A DNA stretch of 64,000 nucleotides from Nocardioides marmorisolisilvae. GTDB lineage: Bacteria; Actinomycetota; Actinomycetes; Propionibacteriales; Nocardioidaceae. The translations under genes were made by a program, and so were the position numbers. The stretch lies in the NCBI RefSeq assembly GCF_031656915.1, contig NZ_CP134227.1, positions 1,550,001 through 1,614,000 on the forward strand, read 5' to 3'. Positions 34,249 through 43,485 of the stretch are shown in pieces (within the stretch, counting starts at the first letter, position 1; each line of letters opens with the position of its first letter). The notes under the pieces were generated by a model. That model saw only the letters and a program-made list of their open reading frames with translations, did not search any database and had not been told where the DNA came from.

Positions 34249-35739
34249 ATGGCCGACGCCGAGGTGCCCCAGCGCACCCGCTCCCGCACCGACCCCGCGA
34301 CCGCGTTCACCTACGCCCCGGCCCCGGAGTCGCGGGCGATCGTGGACCTGCGCTCGTCGTACGGCCTGTTCATCGACGGCGTGTTCGTCGACGGCAGCGG
34401 CAGTGGGTTCAAGACGATCAACCCGGCCACCGAGGAGGTGCTGGCCCAGGTCGCGGAGGCGACCGAGGCGGACGTCGACCGGGCCGTGCGCGCTGCTCGG
34501 AAGGCCTTCCGCTCGTGGAGCCGGATGAAGGGATCCGAGCGTGGCAAGTACCTCTTCCGGATCGCCCGGATCATCCAGGAGCGTGCCCGCGAGCTGGCCG
34601 TGCTCGAGTCGCTCGACAACGGCAAGCCGATCCGCGAGTCCCGGGACGTCGACGTGCCCACCGTCGCCGCGCACTTCTTCTACTACGCCGGCTGGGCCGA
34701 CAAGCTCGAGTTCGCGCTGCCGGAGGGAAGGAACGGCGGGGGGGACCCCAGGCCACTCGGCGTCGCCGGCCAGGTGATCCCGTGGAACTTCCCGCTGCTG
34801 ATGCTCGCCTGGAAGATCGCCCCGGCGCTGGCGTGTGGCAACACCGTCGTGCTCAAGCCGGCTGAGACGACGCCGCTGACCGCGCTGCTGTTCGCCGAGA
34901 TCTGCCAGCAGGCCGACCTGCCGCCGGGCGTGGTCAACATCGTCACCGGGGCCGGCGAGACCGGCCGTGCCGTGGTGGGCCACCCGGACGTCGACAAGGT
35001 CGCCTTCACCGGGTCCACGGAGGTCGGTCGTGCGATCGCGAGGTCGGTCGCCGGGACCTCCAAGAAGGTGACGCTCGAGCTCGGCGGCAAGGCGGCCAAC
35101 ATCGTCTTCGACGACGCCCCGATCGACCAGGCCGTCGAGGGCATCGTCAACGGCATCTTCTTCAACCAGGGCCATGTGTGCTGCGCGGGCAGCCGGCTGC
35201 TGGTCCAGGAGTCGATCGCCGAGGACGTGCTGCACCGTCTCAAGCGTCGGATGAAGACGCTGAGGGTCGGCGACCCACTCGACAAGAACACCGACATCGG
35301 CGCGATCAACTCCGCCGAGCAGCTGACGAGGATCCGCGAGCTCTCCGAGATCGGCGAGCAGGAGGGTGCCGGACGGTGGTCGCCGGCGTGCGACCTGCCC
35401 GACCGTGGCTTCTGGTTCCCCCCGACGATCTTCACCGGCGTCTCCCAGGCCCACCGGATCGCGCGCGAGGAGATCTTCGGGCCGGTGCTCAGTGTGATCA
35501 CCTTCCGCACGCCGAAGGAGGCCGTCGAGAAGGCGAACAACACGCCGTACGGGCTGTCGGCCGGAATCTGGAGCGACAAGGGCTCACGGATCCTCTGGGT
35601 GGCCTCGCAGCTGCGGGCCGGGGTGGTCTGGTCCAACACGTTCAACCGCTTCGACCCGGCCAGCCCGTTCGGCGGCTACAAGGAGTCCGGCTACGGCCGC
35701 GAGGGCGGCCGCCACGGCCTGGAGGGCTACCTGCGATGA
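34249..35739 (+). CDS. Aldehyde dehydrogenase (complete)
   Basis: 496-residue NAD(P)-dependent ALDH. Catalytic Cys311 in NQGHVCCAGSR and general-base Glu277 in LELGGKAANIV are present, as are the Rossmann loop FTGSTEVGR and EEIFGPVLS. Encoded 4 bp after deoC, so acetaldehyde is the likeliest substrate. The stop overlaps the start of a second, shorter ALDH-like gene (ATGA), implying a 1:1 pairing of the two products. Confidence 0.93.
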   Translation: MADAEVPQRTRSRTDPATAFTYAPAPESRAIVDLRSSYGLFIDGVFVDGSGSGFKTINPATEEVLAQVAEATEADVDRAVRAARKAFRSWSRMKGSERGKYLFRIARIIQERARELAVLESLDNGKPIRESRDVDVPTVAAHFFYYAGWADKLEFALPEGRNGGGDPRPLGVAGQVIPWNFPLLMLAWKIAPALACGNTVVLKPAETTPLTALLFAEICQQADLPPGVVNIVTGAGETGRAVVGHPDVDKVAFTGSTEVGRAIARSVAGTSKKVTLELGGKAANIVFDDAPIDQAVEGIVNGIFFNQGHVCCAGSRLLVQESIAEDVLHRLKRRMKTLRVGDPLDKNTDIGAINSAEQLTRIRELSEIGEQEGAGRWSPACDLPDRGFWFPPTIFTGVSQAHRIAREEIFGPVLSVITFRTPKEAVEKANNTPYGLSAGIWSDKGSRILWVASQLRAGVVWSNTFNRFDPASPFGGYKESGYGREGGRHGLEGYLR

Positions 35740-36593
35740 GCCGCGCCGACATCCGCAAGACCTACAAGCTGTACATCGGCGGCGCGTTCCCCCGCTCCGA
35801 GTCGGGTCGCTCGTTCATGGTCGAGGACGCCAAGGGCGCGTTCTGGGCCAACGCGTCCCGCGCCTCGCGCAAGGATGCCCGTGACGCGGTCAAGGCGGCG
35901 CGGGCGGCGTTCGGGGGCTGGTCCGGGCGGACCGCCTACAACCGCGGCCAGGTCGTCTACCGGATCGCCGAGGTTCTCGAGGGACGACGCGACCAGTTCG
36001 AGGCCGAGCTCCGCCGGTCGGAGGGGGTGACCCCGGCCAAGGCGCGCACGAGCGTCGACGCCAGCATCGACCGGCTGGTCTGGTACGCCGGCTGGGCGGA
36101 CAAGATCGCCCAGGTCACCGGTGCCGCCAACCCGGTCGCCGGACCCTACTTCAACCACTCCGCACCCGAGCCCAGCGGCGTCATAGCGGTGGCCGCGCCG
36201 AAGGACCCGCTGCTCGGCCTGGTCTCGGTGGTGGCACCGGTGATCACCACCGGCAACACCTGCGTGGTGATCGCCAGCGAGCCGCACCCGCTGACGTCGA
36301 TCACCCTGGCCGAGGTGATGGCCACCAGCGACCTGCCCGGAGGGGTCGTCAACGTGCTCACCGGCTCGGTGCCCGAGATCGCCCCGTGGCTGGCCTCGCA
36401 CATGGACGTCAACGGGCTCGACCTCACCGGCGTGACCGACCCGGAGCTGGCCCGCGAGCTCGAGGTGGCGGCGGCCGAGAACCTCAAGCGGGTACGCCGG
36501 CCGGCGGAGGAGGACCTGCTCGCGACGCCGGCCCTGGACCGGATGACGACCTTCCTGGAGACCAAGACGGTCTGGCACCCGATGGGTCTGTAA
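35736..36593 (+). CDS. Truncated aldehyde dehydrogenase-like protein, no catalytic domain
   Basis: 285 residues that align with the N-terminal, coenzyme-binding part of ALDHs (YKLYIGGAFPRSESG, WYAGWADKIAQVTGA, LPGGVVNVLTGS) and end before the region that would carry the catalytic Cys; no GQxC motif occurs and the Glu motif is absent. The frame is clean, the start is coupled to the full ALDH by a 4-bp overlap and the C-terminal ~40 residues differ from ALDHs, so it looks like a stable subunit rather than debris. ALDH16 proteins show a similar active-plus-inactive pairing in one chain. Confidence 0.85.
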   Translation: MSRADIRKTYKLYIGGAFPRSESGRSFMVEDAKGAFWANASRASRKDARDAVKAARAAFGGWSGRTAYNRGQVVYRIAEVLEGRRDQFEAELRRSEGVTPAKARTSVDASIDRLVWYAGWADKIAQVTGAANPVAGPYFNHSAPEPSGVIAVAAPKDPLLGLVSVVAPVITTGNTCVVIASEPHPLTSITLAEVMATSDLPGGVVNVLTGSVPEIAPWLASHMDVNGLDLTGVTDPELARELEVAAAENLKRVRRPAEEDLLATPALDRMTTFLETKTVWHPMGL

Positions 36594-36600
36594 GGGATCC

Positions 36601-37218
36601 ATGGCTGCGGTGGTGGTCCTCGCCGGACCGTCCGGCGTCGGGAAGTCCCGGCTCATCGAGCACCTGGGGCTGCCCGTGCTCCGGCTGGACGACTTCTACA
36701 AGGACGGCGACGACGCCTCGCTCCCCCACCGGGCCCTGGCCGGCGGCGCCCCGATCGTCGACTGGGACGACCCCGCCTCGTGGCACCTCGATGACGCACT
36801 CGCGACCATCGCGAGACTGTGCGCCGACGGACGCGCCCAGGTGCCGGTCTACGACATCTCCCGCAGCGCCCGCACCGGGACCAGGATGCTCGACCTCGCC
36901 GGCGCCCCGTGCTTCGTCGCGGAGGGCATCTTCGCCCAGGAGGTGGTCGCCGGGTGCCGGCACCACGGTCTGCTCGCGGACGCGATCTGCGTGGACCGAA
37001 GCCGACTGCTGACCTTCGTGCTACGGCTGCGCCGTGACCTCCGGGAGCACCGCAAGCCCCCGCTGGTGCTGCTGCGCCGGGGCCTGTACCTGGCCCGCGC
37101 CCAGCGCCGGATCGTGGAGCATGCCCGGTCGCTCGGCTGCCGAGTGCTCCCGCCCGACGCCGCCGCCGCGGCGATCGGCGCGCTGGCCCGCCCGGACGCG
37201 CAGCAGGCCCGCTCCTGA
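36601..37218 (+). CDS. Uridine kinase-like P-loop protein
   Basis: 205-residue NTPase with Walker A GPSGVGKS at residues 9-16, LRLDDFYKDGDD (the DDFY motif of uridine/phosphoribulokinases), VYDISRSARTG and a basic C-terminal helix region. The pattern fits a nucleoside or sugar kinase in the PRK/UdK superfamily. It starts 7 bp after the truncated ALDH and so ends the deoC operon, which supports pentose or nucleoside metabolism. The precise substrate is not determined. Confidence 0.8.
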   Translation: MAAVVVLAGPSGVGKSRLIEHLGLPVLRLDDFYKDGDDASLPHRALAGGAPIVDWDDPASWHLDDALATIARLCADGRAQVPVYDISRSARTGTRMLDLAGAPCFVAEGIFAQEVVAGCRHHGLLADAICVDRSRLLTFVLRLRRDLREHRKPPLVLLRRGLYLARAQRRIVEHARSLGCRVLPPDAAAAAIGALARPDAQQARS

Positions 37219-37251
37219 ACTTCTGCTGAGGGATCTCGCCTCTGGGCGAAG

Positions 37252-37273
37252 GTTCATGGTTCCTTCACCTGCG
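37252..37273 (+). promoter_or_regulatory. Candidate OmpR/PhoB-type direct repeat
   Basis: Two 11-bp units, GTTCATGGTTC and CTTCACCTGCG, place TTCAT and TTCAC exactly 11 bp apart, 19 bp before the glycosyltransferase start. This is the geometry of PHO-box and other OmpR-family operators. The cognate regulator could be the OmpR-type protein encoded at 40327 in the same gene run. Confidence 0.3.
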
Positions 37274-37291
37274 CTCCTTAGCGTCGAGCCG

Positions 37292-38917
37292 ATGAGCAGT
37301 GAAGCACTCACGCGCTCTCCCGAGACCGGCCTGTTACCCCCGCAGGCCGGTCACCGGGAGGCCGAGACCGACCGCCGGGGCCTCCGGCGAGGATCCGGTC
37401 TGCCCTCGCGGCGGCTCGCCGACCTGCCCGGTGTCTCCCTCGCGCGGCGGCACCCGGTGCTGCTGGCCGTTCTGGCGACCGTGGTCCTGCACCTGCTCTT
37501 CCTCTCCCGCGCCCTCGGGGCGGACGAGGGCGGCTTCTCGATGGTCGCCCGGTTCTGGCAGTACCCCGGGCACTATCTCTACGGGCCCCAGTGGGTGGAC
37601 CGCCCGCCGGGCCTGATCGCGGTCTTCGCCGTGGCCAACCACCTGGGTCCCTACGGCGTCCGGCTGATGGCAACCATCGTGGCGGCCTGTCTGGTGGCCG
37701 CCGTGGCGGCTGCCGCGCGGGTCCTCGGTGGGCCGAGGGCGGCAGGCTGGGCGGCCTGGACCGCGGCAGCGATCGGGTCCTCCTCGATGCTCGATGCCGA
37801 GGCCCTCAACGGCGAGCTGATCGCCTCCGCCTTCGTCGCCGCCTCGATGGCCGCGACGGCCGCCGCCGTACGCATCGGCCCGAAGCGCTCCCACGCTCTC
37901 GTGCTCGCCGCCCTGGGCGGTGCCCTCGCCTCCTACGCGCTGCTGGTCAAGCAGGACTTCGGGGACGCCCTTGCCTTCGGCGTGGTGCTGGTGCTGTTCA
38001 GCCGCAACGTGCCCCAGCGCTGGCGACACCTGCTCGCCTTCGCCGGCGGCGCGGCCGTCCCGCTGGTGGGCGCGGTCGTCTGGTCCCAGTCCCACGGCGG
38101 CCTCGGTGCGCTGCTCTTCGCCTGCGTCCAGTTCCGGGCCCAGGCCGCCCATGTCATGGCGGACTGGTCCTCAGCGGCGCCGCACCGTCGGGCGAAGGAT
38201 CTCGCAGAGCTGACGGTCGTCTCCGGGCTGCTCCCCCTCGCCGCCCACCTCCTGGTCAGCCAGCGGCGCCGCCTTCGCCAGCTCCACCCGGTCGCGCTGG
38301 CGCTGGTCGCTGCGGGCCTGGTGGAGACCGTCGGCGTCATCGGCGGGGGCAACTACTGGACCCACTACCTGCTCGCCTACGGCCCGACCCTCGCCATCAC
38401 TGCGGGCCTCGCGGCACGACACTGGATGCCCGGCCACCAGCTCACTCGTCGGCTGGTCCTGCTGGTCGTGGCGGTCGTCCTGGCCACCAGCCCGGTGACC
38501 GCGTACTGGATGCACCGGTACCCCGGCTCACCCCGCGCGATCGCCAGCTGGGTCGCCGCAGCCGCCCATCCCGGCGACACCATCGTGGTGCCCTACACCC
38601 ACGCGGACGTGATCGGGGAGTCCGGCCTGCGCCCGGTCTACCCCTACTCGTGGAGCCTGCCCCTGCGCACGCTCGACCCCCATCTCTCGCTCCTGGTCCG
38701 CACCCTCGACGGCCCGTCCGCACCGACCTGGGTCGTCCAGTGGGACGGCGAGCACACCTGGGGCCTCGACCCGGGCGATCGGGTGCCGATGGCGTTGCGG
38801 ACGCACTATCGCCTCGTCCGCAACCTGTGCGGGCGCCCGGTCTGGCTGCATGACGGCGCGCGCCGCACTCTCCCACCCACCCCGAACCCGACCGCGTGCC
38901 ATCGCGGCGGAAGCTGA
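37292..38917 (+). CDS. Membrane glycosyltransferase, GT-C/PMT (GT39-like)
   Basis: 541-residue polytopic protein with about ten hydrophobic segments. The first extracytoplasmic loop has ADEGGFSMVARFW and WVDRPPGL, the acidic Asp-Glu and aromatic pattern of GT-C enzymes that use polyprenyl-phosphate sugars (PMT_2/ArnT-like). The N-terminal ~45 residues are basic and cytoplasmic; the C-terminal ~110 residues form a soluble outer domain. ATG 37292 follows a promoter region with a tandem TTCA-type site. Followed by a PAP2 phosphatase and a polyprenol-phosphate sugar synthase that would provide its donor. Confidence 0.8.
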   Translation: MSSEALTRSPETGLLPPQAGHREAETDRRGLRRGSGLPSRRLADLPGVSLARRHPVLLAVLATVVLHLLFLSRALGADEGGFSMVARFWQYPGHYLYGPQWVDRPPGLIAVFAVANHLGPYGVRLMATIVAACLVAAVAAAARVLGGPRAAGWAAWTAAAIGSSSMLDAEALNGELIASAFVAASMAATAAAVRIGPKRSHALVLAALGGALASYALLVKQDFGDALAFGVVLVLFSRNVPQRWRHLLAFAGGAAVPLVGAVVWSQSHGGLGALLFACVQFRAQAAHVMADWSSAAPHRRAKDLAELTVVSGLLPLAAHLLVSQRRRLRQLHPVALALVAAGLVETVGVIGGGNYWTHYLLAYGPTLAITAGLAARHWMPGHQLTRRLVLLVVAVVLATSPVTAYWMHRYPGSPRAIASWVAAAAHPGDTIVVPYTHADVIGESGLRPVYPYSWSLPLRTLDPHLSLLVRTLDGPSAPTWVVQWDGEHTWGLDPGDRVPMALRTHYRLVRNLCGRPVWLHDGARRTLPPTPNPTACHRGGS

Positions 38918-38928
38918 AGGACGACCCC

Positions 38929-39549
38929 ATGAGCACCTCTGGTTCATCGCTGGGACAGCACCTCGTCTCCCTGCAGAAGGGTTGGTTCCTGCAGGTCAAC
39001 GACTTCAGCCGGCACACCTCCTGGCTCCACGAGCCGTTCCACCTGTACGCCGTGTACGGCGTGGCCCTCTTCGGCCTGCTGCTTCTCGGCACCTGGTGGT
39101 TCTCCGGACGCCGGCAGGGCGTGTCGATGGTGGCCCGCTCGCTCTGGGCGCCGTGCGGGGTGCTGATCGCGGTGGGTCTGAACCAGCCGCTCGGACGGCT
39201 GGTGGCCGAGGCCCGCCCCTACACCGTGTTCCCCCATTCCCTGACGCTGGTGGCGAGGACGACCGACTTCTCCTTTCCCAGCGACCATGCCGTGATGGCC
39301 GGAGCGGCGGCCGCGGGCATCTGGCTGGTGAGTCGCCGGCTGGGGCTGGTCACCACCGTGCTGGCCGTGCTGATCGCGTTCGCCCGCGTCTACGTCGGGG
39401 CGCACTGGCCGATCGACGTGGTCGCCGGTCTCGCCTTCGGTGCGCTGGTCACCCTCGTGGGGCATCTGCTGCTGCACCGTCCGCTGGAGTGGGTGGTCGA
39501 CCGGATCGGTCGCACGGCTCTCTCCCCGCTGGTGAGGGCTGCAGCGTGA
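38929..39549 (+). CDS. PAP2-family lipid phosphatase
   Basis: 206-residue membrane phosphatase. The three PAP2 motifs are present in degenerate-to-good form: NQPLGRLVAEARPY (C1-like, with Arg and Pro), SFPSDHAVMAGA (C2, His), and RVYVGAHWPIDVVAG (C3, catalytic His and Asp). Such enzymes dephosphorylate undecaprenyl-PP or related lipids outside the membrane. ATG 38929 has AAGGACG upstream; the stop overlaps the GT2 gene by 4 bp. Confidence 0.9.
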   Translation: MSTSGSSLGQHLVSLQKGWFLQVNDFSRHTSWLHEPFHLYAVYGVALFGLLLLGTWWFSGRRQGVSMVARSLWAPCGVLIAVGLNQPLGRLVAEARPYTVFPHSLTLVARTTDFSFPSDHAVMAGAAAAGIWLVSRRLGLVTTVLAVLIAFARVYVGAHWPIDVVAGLAFGALVTLVGHLLLHRPLEWVVDRIGRTALSPLVRAAA

Positions 39550-40292
39550 ACCCCGGACGTGATGCCGTCATCGTGGTGCCGACGTACGACGAGGCAGCGA
39601 ACATCGACGAGGTCCTCGACCGGCTCGCCGCCGCCGTACCCGACGTCGACGTGCTGGTGGTCGACGACAACAGCCCCGACGGCACGGCGGCCCTGGTCCG
39701 GGCCCGGCCCGACCACGGCCTGCGCTGCCACGTCCTGGACCGACCGGGCCGACAGGGCCTCGGGGCTGCATATCGGGCCGGCTTCGGCTGGGCGCTGGAC
39801 CGCGGCTACAGCGCCGTCGTCCAGATGGACGCTGATCTCTCACACCCGCCTGAGCGGGTGCCGGCCCTGCTCGAGGCGCTCGAGCGCTCCGACGTGGCGA
39901 TCGGCTCCCGGTACGTCGTCGGCGGCGGGGTCGAGAACTGGCCCTGGCACCGGCGGTTCATCTCCTGGGCCGGCAATGCCTACGTGCGCTGGGTGCTCGG
40001 GGTCGAGGTGCACGACAACACCGCGGGGTTCAAGGCCTTCCGGCGGGCGGGGCTGATCGAGATCGGGGCGGTGGACTCCGACTCCGACGGCTATTGCTTC
40101 CAGGTCGAGAACACCTGGCGCGCCGCGCGCCTGGGCCTGCGGATCATCGAGGTGCCGATCACCTTCCGGGACCGCACCGCCGGGACCTCCAAGATGTCCG
40201 GAGCGATCGTGCTGGAGGCGGTCCGCCGGGTGCTCCTCTGGCGATGGAACGAGACCTTCACCGGCGCGACGCGCAGGAAGGCTCTGGTCTGA
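39546..40292 (+). CDS. Polyprenol-phosphate mannosyltransferase (GT2, Dpm1-like)
   Basis: 248 residues. GT-A fold with VIVVPTYDEAANIDEVLDRL, VDDNSPDGT (nucleotide-sugar Asp), MDADLSHPPERVP (the DxD metal site) and the Dpm1-type C-terminal EVPITFRDRTAGTSKMSG. It transfers a sugar, most likely mannose from GDP-mannose, to polyprenyl phosphate on the cytoplasmic face. No C-terminal membrane helices, so it is peripheral. The GTG start overlaps the PAP2 stop (GTGA). Confidence 0.92.
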   Translation: MNPGRDAVIVVPTYDEAANIDEVLDRLAAAVPDVDVLVVDDNSPDGTAALVRARPDHGLRCHVLDRPGRQGLGAAYRAGFGWALDRGYSAVVQMDADLSHPPERVPALLEALERSDVAIGSRYVVGGGVENWPWHRRFISWAGNAYVRWVLGVEVHDNTAGFKAFRRAGLIEIGAVDSDSDGYCFQVENTWRAARLGLRIIEVPITFRDRTAGTSKMSGAIVLEAVRRVLLWRWNETFTGATRRKALV

Positions 40293-40326
40293 GCGGCCCG
40301 CTACGACGATCACTAGGCTGACCACC

Positions 40327-41001
40327 GTGCACGTAGTGGTCGTCGACGACGAGAAGCGCCTGGTCGCGCTCATCCGCAACTACTTCGACGACTTCGAGGT
40401 GACCTCGACCGGCTGCCACGACGGCAGCACCGGCCTGGCGGCGGCCCGTGCGCCGGGCGTCGACGTCGTCGTGCTCGACCGGATGCTGCCGGGCCTCACC
40501 GGTGTCGAGGTCTGCCGTCAGCTGCGCACGGAGGGCAACGACGTACCGGTGCTGATGCTCACCGCACGAGGCGCCGTCGACGAACGGGTCGAGGGTCTCG
40601 AGGCCGGCGCCGACGACTACCTCGTCAAGCCGTTCGCGCTCGAGGAGCTGCTGGCCCGGGTCCGCGCACTCGGCCGGAGGCGCCCGGTCTCCGACGACCA
40701 GCGGTGGACGGTCGGCGACGTGGTGTTCGACCCGCTCGGCCACCAGCTCTGGGTCGCGGGCGAGAAGGTGGCGCTCTCCCGTCGGGAGTTCGCGATGCTC
40801 GGCTCCCTGGTGGAGCACTTCGGCCGCGTGGTGACCCGCCAGCGGCTCTTCGAGGACGTGTGGCCGGAGGGCATCGACATCCGCAGCAACGCCCTGGACG
40901 TACACATGTCCCGGGTCCGCAAGGCACTGTCCAACTCGGCCGAGGTGCAGGTGGTCACCCTGCGGGGGATCGGATACCGGCTCGACCGGGAGCCCGGGTG
41001 A
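40327..41001 (+). CDS. Response regulator, OmpR/PhoB family
   Basis: 224 residues: receiver domain with acidic pair Asp7-Asp8, phospho-acceptor Asp51 (VVVLDRMLPG), Thr79 and Lys101 (LVKPF); then a winged-helix DNA-binding domain ending [16 protein letters not shown]. All phosphorelay residues are intact. GTG start 34 bp after the GT2 gene; the stop overlaps the kinase start. Likely controls the envelope genes just upstream, possibly through the TTCA repeat at 37252. Confidence 0.95.
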   Translation: MHVVVVDDEKRLVALIRNYFDDFEVTSTGCHDGSTGLAAARAPGVDVVVLDRMLPGLTGVEVCRQLRTEGNDVPVLMLTARGAVDERVEGLEAGADDYLVKPFALEELLARVRALGRRRPVSDDQRWTVGDVVFDPLGHQLWVAGEKVALSRREFAMLGSLVEHFGRVVTRQRLFEDVWPEGIDIRSNALDVHMSRVRKALSNSAEVQVVTLRGIGYRLDREPG

Positions 41002-42383
41002 ACCGAGGACGCAGCCGCTCCCGGCCCAAGCGGCCGATCGTCATCCGCCTCGTGCTGGCGGTCGCGGTCACCATGGTGCTGGTGCTGGTGCTCAGCTCGG
41101 CGTTCATCTACTGGCGGGTCGCCTACGCGCTGAGCCGCCAGGTCGACCAGGACCTGCAGGCCTACCGCGAGGTGGTGGAGCGCGCCCTGGAGACCGGTGC
41201 GGTTCCGGTGAACGACACGCCGGGCGAGACCTACCAGACCTATACGCTGCACGGCCAGATCATCGGAGGCACCGCGAAGACCCGGCTCGCCGACGCCGAC
41301 ACGATCCGCAAGGCCGCCGCCGGCCATCCCCAGCAGGACGACTCCGGGCACGTGCTGCCGCCCTCGCGGCACCCCTATCGAGTGGTCACCTCGACCGTCC
41401 GTACGCCGGCCGGCAAGGTCGTCGCCGCCTACGCGATCAGCCGGACCAAGCACGACGAGGCACTGCGCGAGCTGCTGCTGCAGCTGGTCATCGCCGACCT
41501 CTTCACGCTGCTCGCCTCGACCGGGGTCGGCTTCTGGACGGCCCGCTCGGCGCTGGGCCCCGTCGAGCGCTACCGCCGGGCCGCGGCCGCCGCGGTGAGC
41601 GACGCCGATGCCACCTTGCCGGTGCCCGAAGGCGATGACGAGCTGACCCGACTCGGACACACGTTCAACGACCTGCTCGCCCGGCTTGCCGCGGTGAACG
41701 CGCGGGAGCGGCAGTTCCTCGCGGACGCCTCGCATGAGCTGCGTTCACCACTCACCGTGATGCGCAGCGAGCTCGAGTGGACCCTGCTGCGCCCCCGCCC
41801 GCAGGAGCAGACCCACGAAGCGCTCGAGTCCATCCAGGCGCAGGTGCTCCGTCTGATCGACATCTGCAACGCGCTGCTCGAGCTCGAGGAGCTGCGGGCC
41901 ACCAGCCAGCCCGGAACTGAGCGGGTCGACCTCTCCGAGCTGGCCCAGGACACCATCGACCGCGCGGCGAGCACTCCGGAGGCCGCCGGGCGAGCGCTGG
42001 AGCTCGACGCCCCGGATCCGGTGACGGTACTGGGCCGCTCGCGCTGGCTCGAGCTGGCCGTGGGCAACCTGCTCACCAACTCGTTGCGGCACGGGGCCGG
42101 GCAGGTCCGGATCTCGGTGAGCGCCGACCCCGCCCACGCCGTGCTGATCGTCCGCGACGAGGGGCCCGGCTTCCCACCGGAGTTCATCGACAACGCCTTC
42201 GACCGGTTCAGTCGCGCCGACGTGAGCCGGACCACCCGCGGGACCGGCTTGGGGCTCTCCCTGGTGCAGGCCGTCGTCGAGGCGCACCACGGCACCGCCG
42301 CGATCCGTGGCTCGAGCGTGGTGCTGCGGATCCCGTTGGCACCGCCGGCGCCGCCCGAGCCCGAGGACGACCTCAGCCCTTGA
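40998..42383 (+). CDS. Sensor histidine kinase
   Basis: 461-residue membrane kinase: TM1 at ~17-40, an extracytoplasmic sensor of about 120 residues with no recognised fold, TM2 at ~160-182, HAMP, then HisKA with phospho-acceptor His246 ([13 protein letters not shown]) and HATPase with [10 protein letters not shown] (N box), RDEGPGFPP (G1) and [11 protein letters not shown] (G2). Coupled by a 4-bp overlap to its response regulator. The last 11 bases overlap the 3' end of the convergent adenosine deaminase gene. Confidence 0.95.
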   Translation: MNRGRSRSRPKRPIVIRLVLAVAVTMVLVLVLSSAFIYWRVAYALSRQVDQDLQAYREVVERALETGAVPVNDTPGETYQTYTLHGQIIGGTAKTRLADADTIRKAAAGHPQQDDSGHVLPPSRHPYRVVTSTVRTPAGKVVAAYAISRTKHDEALRELLLQLVIADLFTLLASTGVGFWTARSALGPVERYRRAAAAAVSDADATLPVPEGDDELTRLGHTFNDLLARLAAVNARERQFLADASHELRSPLTVMRSELEWTLLRPRPQEQTHEALESIQAQVLRLIDICNALLELEELRATSQPGTERVDLSELAQDTIDRAASTPEAAGRALELDAPDPVTVLGRSRWLELAVGNLLTNSLRHGAGQVRISVSADPAHAVLIVRDEGPGFPPEFIDNAFDRFSRADVSRTTRGTGLGLSLVQAVVEAHHGTAAIRGSSVVLRIPLAPPAPPEPEDDLSP

Positions 42384-43464
42384 GCGCGGCGTACCCCGGC
42401 TTGATCACGTCGTCGATGATCCGCAGTCGCTGGTCGAAGTGGCAGAAGGCCGACTTCATCGCGTTGATCGTGAACCAGCGCAGGTCGTCCAGCCCGTAGC
42501 CGAACGCCTCGACCAGGGCCGTCATCTCCTTGCTCATCGAGGTGCCGCTCATCAATCGGTTGTCGGTGTTCACGGTGACCCGGAAGCGCAGCTCGGTGAG
42601 CAGGCCGATCGGGTGGGCGGCGATCGACGCAGCCGCCCCGGTCTGAACGTTGGAGTGCGGACACAGCTCCAACGGGATCCGCTTGTCACGGACATAGGCC
42701 GCGAGCCGGCCCAGCTCGACCCGGTCGCCGGTCACGTGGATGTCGTCGATGATCCGGACCCCGTGGCCGAGCCGGTCGGCGCCGCACCACTGGATCGCCT
42801 CCCAGATCGAGGGAAGCCCGAACGCCTCTCCGGCGTGGATCGTGAAGTGGGCGTTCTGCCGCTGGAGGTACTCGAACGCGTCGAGGTGCCGGGTCGGTGG
42901 GTAGCCGGCCTCCGCGCCCGCGATGTCGAACCCCACGACGCCCTCGTCGCGGAACTTCACGGCGAGCTCGGCGATCTCCCGCGACCGCGCCTGGTGTCGC
43001 ATCGCGGTGAGCAGCTGCCGGACCACGATCCGGCCGTTGCTCGCGGCCATGCCCTCATCGAACCCGCGCTGCACCGCCTGGACCACCTGGTCCAGGTCGA
43101 GTCCGCCACCCAGGTGCTGCTCCGGGGCGTAGCGGATCTCGGCGTACACCACGCCATCGGCCGCGAGGTCCTCCACGCACTCGCGGGCGACCCGCTGCAG
43201 CGCCTCCGCGGTCTGCATCACTGCGACGGTATGGTCGAAGGTCTCCAGGTAGCGCTCCAGGGAACCGGAGTCCGCGGACTCGGCGAACCAGTGACCGAGC
43301 GACTCGGCGTCGGAGGCCGGCAGCCGGTGCCCCACCTGGACTGCGAGCTCGACGATCGTCGCCGGGCGCAGCCCCCCGTCCAGGTGATCGTGCAGCAGCA
43401 CCTTGGGTGCTTCCCTGATGACGTCCGCCGAGAGGGTGCCGGTAGGTTCAACCATGTCTGACAT
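42373..43464 (-). CDS. add: Adenosine deaminase
   Basis: Zn-dependent deamination of (deoxy)adenosine to (deoxy)inosine, feeding PunA. 363 residues from ATG 43464 ([10 protein letters not shown]). Zn ligands in [12 protein letters not shown], the substrate Gly and His of HAGEAFG, catalytic Glu nearby, HGVRI with the His, and [12 protein letters not shown] with the Asp ligand are all visible. An internal ATG at 43455 is an alternative. Divergent from the MaoC gene with 21 bp between starts, as part of the add-deoA-cdd neighbourhood. Confidence 0.95.
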   Translation of the reverse strand: MSDMVEPTGTLSADVIREAPKVLLHDHLDGGLRPATIVELAVQVGHRLPASDAESLGHWFAESADSGSLERYLETFDHTVAVMQTAEALQRVARECVEDLAADGVVYAEIRYAPEQHLGGGLDLDQVVQAVQRGFDEGMAASNGRIVVRQLLTAMRHQARSREIAELAVKFRDEGVVGFDIAGAEAGYPPTRHLDAFEYLQRQNAHFTIHAGEAFGLPSIWEAIQWCGADRLGHGVRIIDDIHVTGDRVELGRLAAYVRDKRIPLELCPHSNVQTGAAASIAAHPIGLLTELRFRVTVNTDNRLMSGTSMSKEMTALVEAFGYGLDDLRWFTINAMKSAFCHFDQRLRIIDDVIKPGYAALKG

Positions 43465-43485
43465 CCAAGCAGCAGGAGCAACCGC

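Noticed and set aside
35736-36593. Short ALDH considered as a pseudogene
   Set aside because: Frame is clean, start is coupled to the preceding gene, and the C-terminus is not a random out-of-frame tail; kept as a gene.
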